A stretch of DNA of 64,000 nt from Chaetoderma sp. LZ-2023a (GCA_034401795.1 CM067363.1:28654430-28718429); one strand, 5' to 3'. Counted from the first letter of the stretch, positions 19,122-33,394 are shown. Notes: generated from the letters alone by a model not told the origin. A program made the numbers and translations.

Positions 19122-19385
19122 CTCAGATCACTCAAATGTCCGAATTCGTTATAAAAATAGGTCACTTGTTAGATGACGTCACAATCAAAATGAGGTAGGT
19201 CCGCCAGGAAAATGGAAATGTCCGTATTGAAAGCGTTTGAATTGGATGTCTTGGGCAATTTGCAATTTAAAAAGAGTTCTGTTGAATAGTAATAAGTTAA
19301 TCTTGCCATAAGCAGCAACAACTCACTGGTCAGTTAATTAAAAATATTCAATAGTTTACCTGTTTAGTTACCTTGAAAATAAGAT
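19122..19385 (+). repeat. Block Y copy 1, right part after the retroelement
   Basis: Resumes Y at the segment CACTCAAATGTC, matching 40600-40700 and 54255-54340 (shared AGGTCACTTGTTAG and TGACGTCACAATCAAAATGA). About 100 bp of Y that should lie between 8629 and here are absent. It ends with a degenerate PAL-type palindrome (19268-19352). Confidence 0.7.
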
Positions 19386-19535
<150 letters not shown>

Positions 19536-21391
19536 AATATGACTAGTTCTCTATTTTCCAATTGTCTGAGATCTATTCTGAACAGCAGTCTTATCAGATG
19601 TATATGTGACGCTTTGTCTCTCGTCTCCACTACTGAGACTTAGCCAAACAATTCCTCCTCGTCGAACAAATCGTGTATCTTCCACTGCTGTTTTTCTAAG
19701 ACGATTCCGGAAATTGAAAGCACACACTCTGCTAATGTTGATGAATAGTTGGTCCTGTGTGATGAGAATTCAAATATCGTGGTCACGCTTGTGTGGATGA
19801 ATACTTAAGAAGGCACTATATAGCCGGCAATACTCTCGTTACACAAGTGGTCGAGGTAACTCCCGAACATTCTAAATATATATCACTATCTCCACGCCAT
19901 GTTAATGCTGAACGCTTTGACTACGCGCAGACAATGGGTCACCCACATCCTGATAATATTGCCCATGGGCTTGACTTGCAAAATAATTGTTTACAATGAG
20001 CCAAACTTAACGTTTCTTAACTGTGCTTTATTCCCGCACTTTGTGCCAGTCTTTGTGTAGCTTAACAGGGCTGGCCTTAGGACTCAGAGGACCCTGTGCA
20101 AACTTTCTGAAATTCTTACCTGGGGCCCTCAGAAATGCATTTAGGATTTCGAGAATAAAAACCATGGTCGTTTTATAAAAAAATTGTATTAGCGTGGACC
20201 GTCTGGGTCAACAATGTACACATTTTCATTTCTAATCTTACAAGTGAAAACAGTGCTAGCTTATTTTGCCGAATTACGGGTAGGGGGGAAATTGATCGGC
20301 GGTTGAGTAAATTCACTAACTAATTCCTTTCCGTTCCAGTAAGAATCACGTATCGACGCAATGCTTTCAGACTATTAAAGGCAGACACAACACACGCTTT
20401 TGATGATGAAATGAAGTGCATAATGTGCCAATGTTTGCCAGACAGTGCGTAACCAGCCGATACATGGCGTGTTTGTTCTTTCCACTTCAAACATGGGTGG
20501 ATAGCTTGCCAAGTCTACCCCTCTCTATTACGTCTATTCATGGACTGGGTTTTCTTTCGTGCATATAGTTTAAATTCTGTATCCAGTTTCACCTTTCTCT
20601 TGGCAACTTTTAGCTATTGTTTTAATTTCGCATTGTTGTATTTCTCTAAGCTATCGCGAACAAGACACACAACTACATACACCAATACAATTGTCAAGTT
20701 AGATGCCAAAATATCATTTTCAGGAAACTTCAGGACGCCAATGATGGACTTGTATCGTTAAAATACCACATCTTGAGTAGAAATGTGGGAAAACCAAATA
20801 GTGCAAAATCAAACAACTGTATCGCCAAAATCGGAATGAGCATATTATAGAAACTATTGAATCAAACTGACTGAAACCAGTAGTAATGGTTTGACGATTG
20901 GTATTGCTTACGCTAAGATGTGATAACATCCCTAAAATACATTTCTGAAAGTTGACACGGATGAGCTAGTGTCGTAGCTTGTGAATGATTGCAAATAACG
21001 AAACATGACATTTGCCCACTATTTGGGATGCATTGATTATTTATTTGTTCCTGAACTGATACCTTGTGATACTTATCTGGTAAATAATACTATGATGTTT
21101 TCATGCTGATTGTTGGCTGAGTTAGTAGGCTGCTAATGTCAGGAACATTGCCGAAGATTGCTTCGATCTCGGATATTCGGTAAATTAATAGCAAAAGCAA
21201 ATATTAAATGCCTTAGAGGTGCAGCGATTTCATAAAAATTTCTACTCATGAACACGGTTCCGATTGTGCATCACTTTGTAAATAGTACATCATACTCCGG
21301 CAGACATGGCCAGGAAAATATAAATACAAAAATTCAATCTCTGACTGCTGAGTTTTTGCAGACGACATATTTTGGGGGTAATATACATGGG

Positions 21392-21975
21392 CATGCTAAA
21401 TATTTTGAAACAATTTGACTGAAAGTTGCTGGTGGCTACACCACCAACAACATTCAACCAAATTGTTTTCAAAATATTCAGCAAGTCAAGATTTTTTTCA
21501 CATTGAAATTATGGTCTGGTACCTTGCAATAGTGAGGCATTTAAAAATTAAATAAGTTTACCGATATTCGCTGTTACATAAATAAAATGGGTTCCAGGAT
21601 GATTCCCATTTGGTACACCATAATGTAGCCCTACTTTTCCAATTAGTAACCTCGCTATCATATTAAGAAAGAAACGCTTCTCGTTTAGGAACGCAAGTTG
21701 TATTCTTCCAAATAGGATTTGTTATTGTCGAACTTTTTGTATCGCTGTTTGTACAAATTCAAAATCATAAAATCTATATTGCAAGATTATATGTCTCCAT
21801 GGATTGAAATTGCCAAGTGATTTAAGTGTCTCGCTGCTGCAAGCAATTAGACAGTAATTTCAACGAGCAAAATCACTTGACTTGCTGACTATTTTGAAAA
21901 CAATTTGACTGAAAGTTGTTTGTGGCTTATCCACTAAAAACTTTCAGTCAAATTGTTTTCAAAATATCAACCAGC
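21392..21975. repeat. Two short palindromes of a PAL-related subtype
   Basis: At 21392-21484 and 21885-21975, arms CTAAATATTTTGAAACAATTTG and GTTTTCAAAATATTCAGC fold around GTTGCTGGTGGCT/CCACCAACAAC. Equivalent hairpins are in Z3 at 43170-43245 and 43557-43645. Same AATTTGACTG arm as PAL-A but a different centre. Confidence 0.7.
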
Positions 21976-22441
21976 TCTAGAAATATATTCCATGGGATAT
22001 GTCGTCTGCAAAAACTCAAAAAGCAGTCAGATGGTTAAGGATAGTATTGGATCTATTAAGTGACGATGACAGTCAAGCTACTCACAACACTTCATACTGC
22101 CATTTGCTACGAAGATGGACATTAGTATTCGGTACATCACTGACTGACAATGGATATAATTTGGCTAATTACATTGAAATCATTAGTGTTATAACGGACT
22201 TGAGTTCTTGAAACACACTCATTACCATGTACGTATGAAATGTGAGGCAGAAGGAATGGTTCAGTGGCAGAAATGGCATGGTCACTTTTCAGATTAATGT
22301 TGTGTCATGAACCATTCTCTCTAGTTATGGAAGGAACACTTGGATAATCAGCTCATCAAATTCACAGTTAGCAGATTTATAAGGTATTCCTGTGTATTTC
22401 TCTGAGTCAATCATTCTGGAATGATATCCACATGCCATAGT

Positions 22442-22442
<1 letters not shown>

Positions 22443-22518
<76 letters not shown>

Positions 22519-22522
22519 TGAG

Positions 22523-22558
<36 letters not shown>

Positions 22559-22592
22559 TGGGTGGGTGGGTGGGTGGGTGTGTGTGTGTGTG
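22443..22592 (+). repeat. Compound (TG)n/(GTGC)n/(GGGT)n microsatellite
   Basis: TG run, then about 28 GTGC units with one AGTGC interruption, then GGGT and TG units. Sits at the position of Z3's GTGC tract (43969). Confidence 0.95.
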
Positions 22593-22889
22593 TTACTTGA
22601 CCTTGGTTTAGTGTAAGGGGTAGCCTCGAGTATTCGAATATCCTTATAGGATATAACAGTTTAACTTGTTGCTTTAAACAACCATCAATCAAGTTAATTT
22701 GGTAAGCATCCTCGTGAGTATATTGGCGCACATGCGCGAAGCTAATCTTAGGTCTCAGGAAACTAGACAGAGATAATCCGTTGCCCTCGAGAAAATTGGG
22801 AGAGGAAATTACAGATAAGCTCGATTAGGAATAGAGTTGAGTCAGAAAGATAAGTGGTGCGAGAATAGTCATTTTATAATTAGAAAAAT

Positions 22890-23153
22890 TGACCTTTCCA
22901 GTTTTAGTTATGCCCGGCCCATCTTTAACTAAGCTCCACCCATAGATTGCTTGCGATGGGAACGATCGATCCCTGATCCCACTGCCTATCAATTTCTAGA
23001 AAACTATACAGGTAAGCCATTGAAAATTTTGAAATTATATGACTGCATGCTGTTCCAGGATATGGCAACAACAGCGCCCAGTCAAATTAGTTTCAAATTA
23101 TTCAACAGCAGGTTTATTAAATTTTAAAGTCATGCAATTCGTTCACCACCGCT
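22890..23153 (+). repeat. PAL-A foldback copy, right half lost
   Basis: TGACCTTTCCAGTTTTAG end, GC-box segment, CTATACAGGTAAG motif at about 22994, palindrome at about 23010-23108; the CRE half is missing. In Z2, Z3 and Z4 the same copy is longer (31452, 44371, 58808), so the deletion is specific to Z1. Confidence 0.7.
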
Positions 23154-24043
23154 TAGGCATGGATATTTCTCAGATTAGGAGTGTGCCCTTGGCCATTCTT
23201 TCGAGTTATGGAAAGAAAATTTGACATGGATCTTCAGTTGGTCAAATTCGCAAATAACATTGGCATTACATGGGGTGCGTTACTTGCCCTGGATTTAGTG
23301 TAAGAGGCACCCGCGAGTTATAGGATATAAGGGTTTAACTTGTCGCTTTACACTGCCATTAATCAATTTAATTTGGTATGCAAATGAGGGAGCATCCACG
23401 TGAATATCTTGGCACACGTGTGTGAAGCCAATCCCCCCCCCGCCCCGTCTCCTGAAACTGGCCTCCGTTAATCCGTTGTCCTCGCGAGTCAGATTATGGG
23501 CGATGGAATTATAGATAAGATAAGAGAGAAATAGACAGTTAAGCTAGAAAGATAAGCGGTACGAGGAGGGTCATTTGATAATTAGACAACTGGCAACCCT
23601 TATCGCGTGGCTCTATCACCCGATTGGCAATTGGAGCAATCGAGAGCAGCTTAGGGAACATGAAAGGGGAAACAATTAACAGCGCTCGTTTACCTTTCAA
23701 ACACAACAACGGCAAACTGCTATTGCATCATACGACAATCCTTCACAAGCTCGTCGAAAATCATCTCAATTGTTTATCGAAAAATTTGGCCAATGTCCAA
23801 GTACAAGAAAGAAATTAATGCAGCCAGCACCTGTTACGAAACTGGATTACTTTGAATAGATACATACTATAAGTGGAGATATCACCATTGATTACCCATC
23901 TATTCAGAATGGGGATCCATCCTTCTTCACCACAACTCTACCACTGAGGATCCTCATGTACACACTATTAAGAATAATAGATGTGTTATATCGTAGTGGG
24001 GTAGATTACGCAAAGAGTTGAAATGCATATGGCATTATGGTAG

Positions 24044-24391
24044 TGGACCATTTCCATTTTATTCATCGCATCATATGCCATCATAATCAACTACGTGATA
24101 TGTAGAATGGCATCATAATCAATTACAGCATGGATGACTCGATTAAGTCCATCTTAGCCGCTTAATACGCTGACACGATGTATGAATTGTATGTCTTTAA
24201 TATTTGATAAACTAATTTGACATAGGCAGAACAAGCACACAGTCTAATTAGTCTCAAAATATTCAACAACTTACCTGTACAGTGTTCTGGATAGTCAAGG
24301 AGTTAAGAGATCGATCGATACTAACACGAGCGTGGCGTGGGTGGAGCGTAGCTAGAGATGGGCGGGGCATAGCTAAAACTGGAAAAGTCCA
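24044..24391 (-). repeat. PAL-A foldback copy shared by Z blocks
   Basis: TGGACCATTTCC left end, GGAAAAGTCCA right end, GGGCGGGGC near 24360; central palindrome eroded. Orthologous to 32795-33148 and 60166-60559. Confidence 0.7.
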
Positions 24392-24639
24392 CTATAATAA
24401 AATTGTGTGAAATGTGCAAGTTCTTAAATATAAATGGCTGAGTTAAAAGAATTAATCTTTTGTATGAATTCATTATATATTAGAAACGGGTATATTCAAA
24501 GGCTTTGTACTGAAGTACAAGACGTCATAACCCAAATATGTCGCTTGCTAGCAGCCATCAAAATCATCGAAAAGTTCACGTCCAATGTTGCCGAATTGCA
24601 TGTACTCGAATAATTTAAAATCTGATAGACTTTATGTTG

Positions 24640-24803
24640 AATATTTTGAAACTCATTTGATAGGAAGTTGCTGCTTAGGCGTATAATTAACTTGAAATTT
24701 AGATTCAAGTAATTCAGGTTTCAAAGTTATTCCGGAACCGCAAAATCAGCAAACCATTAGCATCAGCAACTTCCAATCAACTTAATTTCAAAATATTCAA
24801 TAT
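24640..24803. repeat. PAL-type palindrome with a conserved unpaired spacer
   Basis: Arms TTGAATATTTTGAAACTCATTTGATAGGAAGTTG and an approximate complement ending at TTTCAAAATATTCAATATC are separated by about 100 bp beginning CTTAGGCGTATAATTA. The same long-loop form is present at 33395-33560 and 60795-60965. Confidence 0.6.
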
Positions 24804-25182
24804 CATAATTGTTATCTGACTGAGATTTCGAATTTACTGGTTCTGGTTTATAATTGATGGAATTTTGAATGCTCACATCAATTCCTATAGGTTTAAAGTC
24901 CTTTCCGGGCTAACGCTTTCTTTAGATCCATTCATTGCTGATGACAGCCAAGCTACTTCCAACACTTCACGGTATCATTTCAAATGAAGATGGTCGTTAG
25001 TACATCGTAGGCTATAAACCTGTCAGGCAATGACTATAATTTGGCTAATTCCATACCAATCAGTAGTGTTAATGGACATGAATTCTCAAGCACATTCGTT
25101 ACTATGTATGTATGAAAGGTAGACTAGACAGTACGATTCAGAGGGTGACATGCCATTGCCACTATTTGAATGACTATAGAGG

Positions 25183-25440
25183 AATCCAGTGTCAGCCTAT
25201 TTCTAGCTAAGCTCCACCCACACTTCGCCCATGTTGTGGTCGGTCGATGCCTTCAGTTTATGAATCTCAATTGCCAGAAAACTATACAGGTGAGGTATTG
25301 AATACGTTGAAACTAATTTGCTGTTGCTGTCTATGCAGACAGTTTTTTAAATATTAAAGACATACAATCCGTACAATTCGCACAACAGCGCGTAGTCCGC
25401 CATCAATTATGCATTCGTGGCGAACTTAGCTACATAACAA
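25183..25440 (+). repeat. PAL-A foldback remnant at end of Z1
   Basis: GGAATCCAGTGTCAGCC start, CTAGCTAAGCTCCACCCACA, CTATACAGGTGAGG, then the left palindrome arm only. Same remnant at 33828-34085 in Z2. Confidence 0.55.
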
Positions 25441-25784
25441 GTTAATTTACATTCTGGGAATTAGAATTTTAAAGTTTCAAATTAATTCCAACATGTATAC
25501 AACGAGTGTGGCCAAGACAATATGTCATTCATCATTAACACGAATCTCATCTCGAATCTTAAATTCTACTGATATATTATGGGATACAGATTTCATCACT
25601 CCATTTCAGTGACATCGCTTTCCTCTATCTTTATCACAATGCTCTTCTTTTTAACATCGCATCAATTTTGAACTGTGCTCGTCGCCATTTTATCTCCTTA
25701 AGCGGTATTATGTGCCATCATGTAAGTGCTAATGCAACACATTCTTCATTATGTAATGGCCAACACAGGCTTCTGCAGTGGTCT

Positions 25785-25915
25785 TAGAGACTGCCTATTT
25801 ACGGGTCAAGAGTAGCCTTTTTTTTTTAGGATTTACCACTGGGATGACTGGTTCGGTAACTGAGCCAGCCATTTTAGTGGTAAATTTTCAAGAAATGTGC
25901 TATTTTTGACGTTTT
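25785..25915. repeat. FB-B foldback repeat copy
   Basis: CTATTTACGGGTCAAGAGTAG arm, TTTACCACTGGGATGACTGG and its complement, interrupted by a T-run at 25819. Lies at the Z1/X2 boundary, as 34433 lies at the Z2/X3 boundary. Confidence 0.6.
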
Positions 25916-26015
25916 TTGGCATTAAAGGTTTAATAATTTTCGTGTTGAATATTCCGAAACAGAGGCCGTAACAGCCTTTTGTCAAATTAGTTTCAAAATA
26001 TTCAACTACATACAT

Positions 26016-27990
26016 TTATGATTGCCTTTATACCATAATCTCAAGCCGTAATTTGCACCCTTATGATTGAACGTATATAGCATATACCGAGACAGACAGC
26101 CTTTGAGTTATCTGATTGGTTAAAATATGCGCAATTGCTGCCTTCATACACCATATAAATGTATCGGCATTTAGTTGTTAAATCCTGAATATCTCTATTT
26201 GACTGCTTTAATATGAAGCCAGTTTTCCTTTCACAGCGAATGTGATCCTACCCGCGGATATGTCCTACATATCCATATCACGCCCATTGCGGGGACTGAT
26301 AATGATAAGATTCTCCTAGGATAATAATCCATTAGACATGGTCATAACTAAATTAAGCGCTCATGGTTAATCGCTGCACATTTCAATGTCACGATGAGCC
26401 GCAGGTTGGAGACGACGTAGCTAAATATACTTTTCATCAAGTCATATCGATCTAGCGATATACTGTTAACTTATAATGGGATAACTGCAATATAAGACAA
26501 CTTACCACCCAGGTCTGAATTCGCGTGCATAGAGCCGATGTATTGGAAATGAGTATACGTTTGCTTCCGTTATCGCATCCGTGTATGGATACTTGTAATT
26601 GTTTATCTTACACTACCTGTAGCGTTCGGTAATGTGTCCATGATAAGCGCATTTCTTTTGCGTCAAAGCTAGTTGTGGGTCTCACCACGAAGTGCTGCGA
26701 GACTATAAATGCAAACGTCATATGCGTGCTCGCGTGCGTGCGTGCGTGCATGCGTGCGTGTGTGCATGTGTCCTTCCATCCGTGAGGGAGCCAACAACGT
26801 CAATAAACCAGATGGGCATTTAATAAATTAATTGCATATTTAGGCCTATTATGTCTAACCTACAGTAGCATATTGATCGATGGCAACACTGGCCAGTTTC
26901 CTGGGCTGGTGGTTGAAACTATGATAATGTACGTTTTTCTATGTTCAGCCAAGAACAGCTTACAGCATCATTGCTTCTGGTTCAGGGCAATTTGACATTT
27001 GCGAACTGATTGTGAGACATACAAATGCAGAAGTACGAGATCACCCACAGAGAAAGTTGTTAATATACGGAAATTGAAGCCTAAGAAATGGTCTTGTCTC
27101 TAATTATCCACCGCGAGACTGTTACTTTAATCGTCAATGATGACAGAACGGTTGACGGATAATTAATACCCTTGAAGGCACGGAACTTAATGGTTAATGA
27201 ATGTCTCAATTTCCGAAGAATATAATGCTGGCAAGAGCCATCAATTCACGATAGCCTGTATATACGACACTGTTTCTCCGACGCACACACGCACTCGCAG
27301 AACCGTCTAACAATTGCATAGACCCAAATTGCTGCAGGATGTCACTAACATAAGATAGATCTAAGTAATGTTACAATGTTCCCACATTAAGCACTATCCT
27401 GTAATCTGTCTAGGTAAATGTTTCCACGTGATGCATTCGCTCGTAAATCAAGCAACCCGAAATCGCCAGTCTCTGATGATCGATGGCATTTTAAAATTGC
27501 TTAACGATTAGAATCCTGAAGCTACAGAATCGCACACTTCAAGACGCATAAAGGTAAGCCGCTCGCGATCTTAAAACCAGATTGACCGAATTATGTTACT
27601 GTCATAGAAAGTTTGAAAATATACAACATACAAATTTGGTTAACAATCTTTCGTATTTTAAATATTGGCTTCATATAGGTAATGCTCATCAAAGATAGGT
27701 GCCTGTTTGCTCTGGGTGGCTATTGCAGGAATATGTGTACCGAATTCGAGGGGTATAACAATTTGTATATCTGCGAAGCGCAGCTTTATCAGAAATGCCA
27801 AAAAATCGACAGACTGGCAAAGAGACCGACCGACATACTGTCAAAAAACAAAAATACATTAGTTTGTACCAGCATCGACGGCAACAAACGGTATCCAACA
27901 CCCCACCCGCCTCCACCCCTCGATATTCGGTACACGTATTCCTGCAATAGTCACAGATTTCAAAGTAATGAATCGATTCCATTTCATGCC
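26016..27990 (+). repeat. Long duplicated block X, copy 2
   Basis: Aligns to X1 from TTATACCATAATCTCAAGCCG onward. It lacks both PAL-A insertions of X1, providing the empty site near 27320-27345. It has a short GTGC run (about 26720-26770) at the position of X1's. The ORFs at 27682-28002 on both strands read through CCACCC-type low-complexity DNA and are not conserved. Confidence 0.75.
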
Positions 27991-28192
27991 AAAAGAGGAT
28001 GAGACTTAGATAGAAATTGATGGGTCATAGCTAGAAATGAGTGGGTCATAGCTGCACATGGGTGGGTCATAGCTAGAAATGGGTGCGTCATAACTAGAAA
28101 TGTATCGCGCTATTACAGACTGTAACCTGTTTCTAATTATTGGGTTATTCATGTTATTCATGTTATTATTTTTATTATTATTTTTATTATTG

Positions 28193-28366
<174 letters not shown>

Positions 28367-29342
28367 GCAATAAGACTAGTTCTCTATTTGTCAATTGTCT
28401 GACATCAATGTTTTCTGAACAGCAGTCTTGTCAGATGTATGTTTGATGGTGTACTTTGTCTCTCGTCTCCACTACTCAGACTTAGCCAAAATATGTCTTT
28501 ACGATCCCGGAAATTGAAAACACACACTCTGTTAATCCCGGTGAATAGTTGGTCTGGTATGATGAGAATTCAAATATCGTGTTCCCGTTCATGTGGATGA
28601 AGACTTAGAAAGGCACTACATAGCTGACAATACGCTGAGCATGTTAATTGACGAGGTAATCGTGCCACATCCAATATTCAATAATTGGAATCACTTCTGA
28701 AGTGAGCTGTCAAGCTACACTACTCACGGTCCAACTTTCAATATACCTATGACTATCTCCACGTCGTGTTAAAGCTGAATGCTTTGTCCCCCCACATCAT
28801 AAGAATATTGCTCATGGGCTTGATTTGCAAAATAATTGACATGTCCAGTTTTAGCTTTCCCCCGCCCATCTCTAGCTAAGCTCCACCTATAGCGCGCTGG
28901 GATCGATCGATCTCTGAACGCCTTCACTATCAATGTCCCTAAAACTATACAGGTAACTTTTTCAAAATATTCTGCAGGTCCAAAGTTACTGGTGCATGTG
29001 CAACCGTCAGACAGTTAACAGCTCTGTCGAGATATCCAGGCGAATATGGTGTTGGTCAACTATGAGCATTCGGGAAGAGATCGGTAGACACATTACTTTT
29101 GCTCTGTGCCTCGGTTAATTCATGTTGCACTGAATCGACGATGGCAAAACAGCAACATGTCTTTTTCTACCATCTCACTTTCTGTGACATCAGAGGATGT
29201 TCGGGATGAGTGTCGTCATTCAGTGCTCTCCCTTTATGCGAAGCGATTCAACACAATTTTTCATACTTCTGGAAGGCGAATGTTTCTTATGACGATACGT
29301 TATGACTTTAAGAAGCACAGAATTCTGCATATTGAATTGAAA

Positions 29343-29616
<274 letters not shown>

Positions 29617-31451
29617 ATTTCCCTTTCGCTTTAATGCACATTTTGATTTATTCCATATACTGGTATTTTAATCAGATTTCTGATATGCACTGCTTGGTGT
29701 AAGCTATTCATCGGAGAGGGATCCGATCACTAACTCAATTATGTGACATCATAATCAAGTCCGCCACTTGTTAACTGACGTTACAATCACAAGGACCTAC
29801 ACCAGTCGCAAAATCTTCAAAGATCACATCATTTAGCTTTAAACATATATGTTTGTTCAGCTCGCCGAAAGAGTATCTTGCTGAGCAGGACACATACTAA
29901 CCATGGTCGCTTTATAAAAATGTATTAGCGTGGACCGGCTGGGTCAACAATGTACAGATTTTCATCTCTAATCTTACTAGTGAAAACACTGCTAGCTCAT
30001 TTTGCTGAATTACGGGTAGGGGTAAATTGAACGGTGCTTGAGTAAATTCACTAACCAATTCCTTTCAGTTCCAGTAAGAATCATGTATCAAATGAAGGCT
30101 TTCAGACTATTAAAGGCGGACATGACACACGCTTTTGATGATGAAATTAAGTACATAACGTGCCAATGTTTGGCAGACAATGAGTAATCAGTCGATACAT
30201 GGCATGTTTGTTCTTTCCACTTCAAAACTAAATTAAACATGGGTGGATAGCTGACCAAGTCTGCGCTTCTCTAGTATGGCTATACATGGACTGGGTTTTC
30301 TTTCGTGCATATGGTTTAATTTCTGTATCCAGTTTTACCTTTCTTTTGCCAACTTTTAGCTATTGTTTTAATTTCACATTGTTGTATTTCTCTAAGCTAT
30401 CGCGAACAAGACACACAACAACAATACAATTTTCAAGTTAGACGCCAAAATGCCATTCTTAGGAAATTTCAGGACGACAATGATGGACTTGTAGCATAAA
30501 AATAACCAGCATCTTGAGTAGAAATGCAAGATAACCAAATAGTGCAAAGCCAAAAAAAATGTATCGCCAAAATCTGAATGAACATAATATAGAAACTACT
30601 GAATCAAACTAACTGAAACTAGTAGTGATGGTTTGATGATTGGTATCGCTTACACTAAGATGTGATCACATTCCAAAAATAAAATTTTGAAAAGTGGTAC
30701 GGATGAGCTAGGGTCGTTGAGTGTGAATGCATGCAGTGAAACATGACATTTGTCCACTGTTTGGAAAGCATTGATTATTTATATGTTTGTGAACAGTTCC
30801 ACCCATGGCTACAGTTGCCATTGTACATCACTGTGTAAATACTATATCATTGTATGTCAGACATGGCAAAGGAAATTATAAATACAACAGTAACGCTCTG
30901 ATTGCTGAGTTTTTGCAAATGATATATTCCAGCGGTAATATGCATGGGCCTGCTAAATATTTTGAAAACAATTTGACATGAATCTCATGGCCACTTTTCC
31001 GAGTGATATTGTGCCATGAAGCATTCTCTCTAGTTATGGTAGGAACACTTGAATAATCAGCTCATCAGACTCACAGTTAGCAGTTGTATAGAGTATTACT
31101 GCGTATTTCTCTGAATCAACCATTCAAATGCCATAGTGTGTGGGGTTTTTTACCTTGTTTTAGGGTACGGTGTAGCCTCGAGTATTAATAATATCCCTAT
31201 AGGATATAACAGTTTAACTTGTCGCTTTAAACAGACATCAATCAAGTTATTTTGGTCGGCGGACGAGGGGCATTCCCGTACATATATTGGCACCCGTGTG
31301 TGATGCCAATCTCAGGTTTCAGGAACCTCCACACCGATAATCCGTTGTTCTCGAGAATATTGGGAGAGGAATTTACAGATAAGCTAGATTAGGAATAGAG
31401 TTTAGTCAGAAAGATAAGAGGTGCTAGAAGAGTCATTTGATAATTAGACAA

Positions 31452-31843
31452 TGGACCTTTCCAGTTTTAGCTATGCACCGACCATCCATAGCTAAGCTCC
31501 ATTCAGGCCATGTTCGTGTTGGGATCGATCGATCCCTGATTTCCATGAATTTCTATAAAAGTATACAGGTAAGCTATTGAATATTGTGAAGCCAATTTGA
31601 CTAGGTGCTGTTCCAGGCTATGGTAACAACAGCGCCCAGTCAAATTAGTTTCAAATTATTCAACAGCATGTTCCTTAAATATTAAAGTCATACAATTCGT
31701 TCACCACCGCTTTGTCCATTCCCAAATTAGCGCTAGTGACGAACTTAGCTACGACACTCGTGCCGTAATTGATTCTGACTTCATGTTACACGTCACGTAG
31801 TTGATTATGACGTCATATGATCGATGGATAACTGGAATCATCC
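31452..31843 (+). repeat. PAL-A foldback copy, complete structure
   Basis: TGGACCTTTCCAGTTTTAGC start, perfect 16-bp palindrome GGGATCGATCGATCCC at 31521-31536, TATACAGGTAAGCT donor-like motif at about 31563, stem-loop at about 31577-31667, ACGTCACGTAG and TGACGTCA near the right end, TAACTGGAATCATCC finish. Orthologue at 58808-59185. Confidence 0.75.
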
Positions 31844-32794
31844 TTTGTGTTACCTAAGCACACTTATTATCATATGCGTATGAAAAGCGAGCTAAACATG
31901 ATGATGCAGGTGGAGGGATGTCGTGGCAATGTTTCGGATTAGGAGTGTGTCATTCGCCATTCGTTTGACTTATGGAAAGAAACGTTGACATGGATCATCA
32001 GTTGGTCAAATTCACATATTTCTGTGAATCAACGATTCACAAATAACATTGTCATTACATGGGATGCGTTACTTGCCCTCGATTTAGTGTAAGAGGCACC
32101 CGCGAGTTATAGGATATAAAGGTTTAACTTGTCGCTTTACACTGACACCAATCAATTTGATTTGGTACGCAAATGAGGGAGCATCCTCGTGAAAATCTTG
32201 GCACCCGTGTTTGAAGCCAATTTTATTTCTCCTGATACGGGCCTCCGATAATCCGCTGTCCTCGGAAGTCAGATCATGGGGCGGTGGAATTTCAGATAAG
32301 ATAACATATGAATAGACAATTAAACTAGAAAGATAAGAGGTGTGAAAAGCGTCATTTGATAATTAAACAACTGGCAAACCGTTATCACGTGGCCATCTTA
32401 ACCGATTGGCAATTGGAACAATCGAGAGAAACTTAGGGAACATGGAAAGAGGAAACAAATAACAACGCTCGTTTTCTTTTCAAACACAACAACAACACAC
32501 TGCTGTTGCATCACATGGCAATACTTCAGAAGCTCGTCGAAAATCATCTCATTTATTGACAGAAAGACATGGCCAGTGTCCAGGAGGTACATGGAAGAAA
32601 TTAATGCAGCCAGTACTCGTCAAGAAACGGGATTACTTTGAATATATGAATACTATAAGTGGAGATATCACCATTCAGTAGCCATCTATCCTTCATCAAA
32701 TCTCTACAACTGTGGGTCCTCATGTACACACTATTAATGCTAATAGACGGGCTATATCTTAGTGGTGTATTATACTAAACAACTGAAATAATAA

Positions 32795-33148
32795 TCAACT
32801 ACGTGGCGTGTAGAATGGCGTCATAATCAATTACAGCATGAATGACTCGATTTAGTCCATCTTAACCACTTAATAGTGTGACACAATGTACGAATTGTAT
32901 GTTTTTCATATTTAATAAACATTCTGCCAATATTTTGAAAACTAATTTGACTGGGCGCTGGTGCTGCCATAGACAGCAACAGCATCAAGTAAACTTTGCT
33001 TTAAAATATTCAAAAGCTTACGTGTATAGTTTTCTAGAAATTGATAGATAGTTAGGGAGTTAAGTGATGGATCGATACCAACACCAGCGAGGCGTGGGTG
33101 AAGGTTAGCTAGAGATGGGCGGGGCATAGCTAAAACGGGAAAAGTCCA
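32795..33148 (-). repeat. PAL-A foldback copy, left end lost
   Basis: CRE-side end is missing; palindrome at about 32928-33012, CTAGCTAGAGATGGGCGGGGC-type segment, GGGAAAAGTCCA right end. Orthologue of 24044 and 60166. Confidence 0.65.
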
Positions 33149-33394
33149 TTATAATAAGATTGTGTGAAATGTGCCGCAAGTTCTTAAATATAAATGGATA
33201 AATTAAAAGAATTAAACTTTTGCATGAATTCATTTATATTAGGAACGAGTACATTCAGCAGTTTTCACTGTAGTACTTGACGTCATAACCCAACTATGTC
33301 ACTTGTTAACTGCCGTAAAAATCATCGAAAAGCTCAAGGCCAAAGTTTCCCAATTGTATGTCTTTGATTAATTTTAATCTGATAGACATTACGT

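Larger units (their letters stand above)
19536..25440 (+). repeat. Long duplicated block Z, copy 1
   Basis: Non-coding block of about 6 kb paralogous to 28343-34090, 41616-46055 and 55589-61680. Landmarks in order: TCTGAACAGCAGTCTTATCA, GATGAGAATTCAAATATCGT, AAACACTGCTAGCTCATTTTGC (20245-20270 here, one base different), GCATTGTTGTATTTCTCTAA, a tract at CATAGTGTGT, CGAGTATTCNNAATATCCTTATAG, several PAL-A copies and CCAAGCTACTTCCAACACTTC. In Z1 and Z3 the GTGC microsatellite lies late in the block; in Z2 and Z4 it lies early. No conserved ORF across copies. Confidence 0.75.

Noticed and set aside
22443..22592. Possible CRISPR-like array
   Set aside because: Units are 2-4 bp with no spacers; simple microsatellite in a eukaryotic context.
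27682..28002. Overlapping 97-106-codon ORFs on both strands
   Set aside because: Frames are not preserved in paralogous X1 and X3, and there is no recognisable motif.
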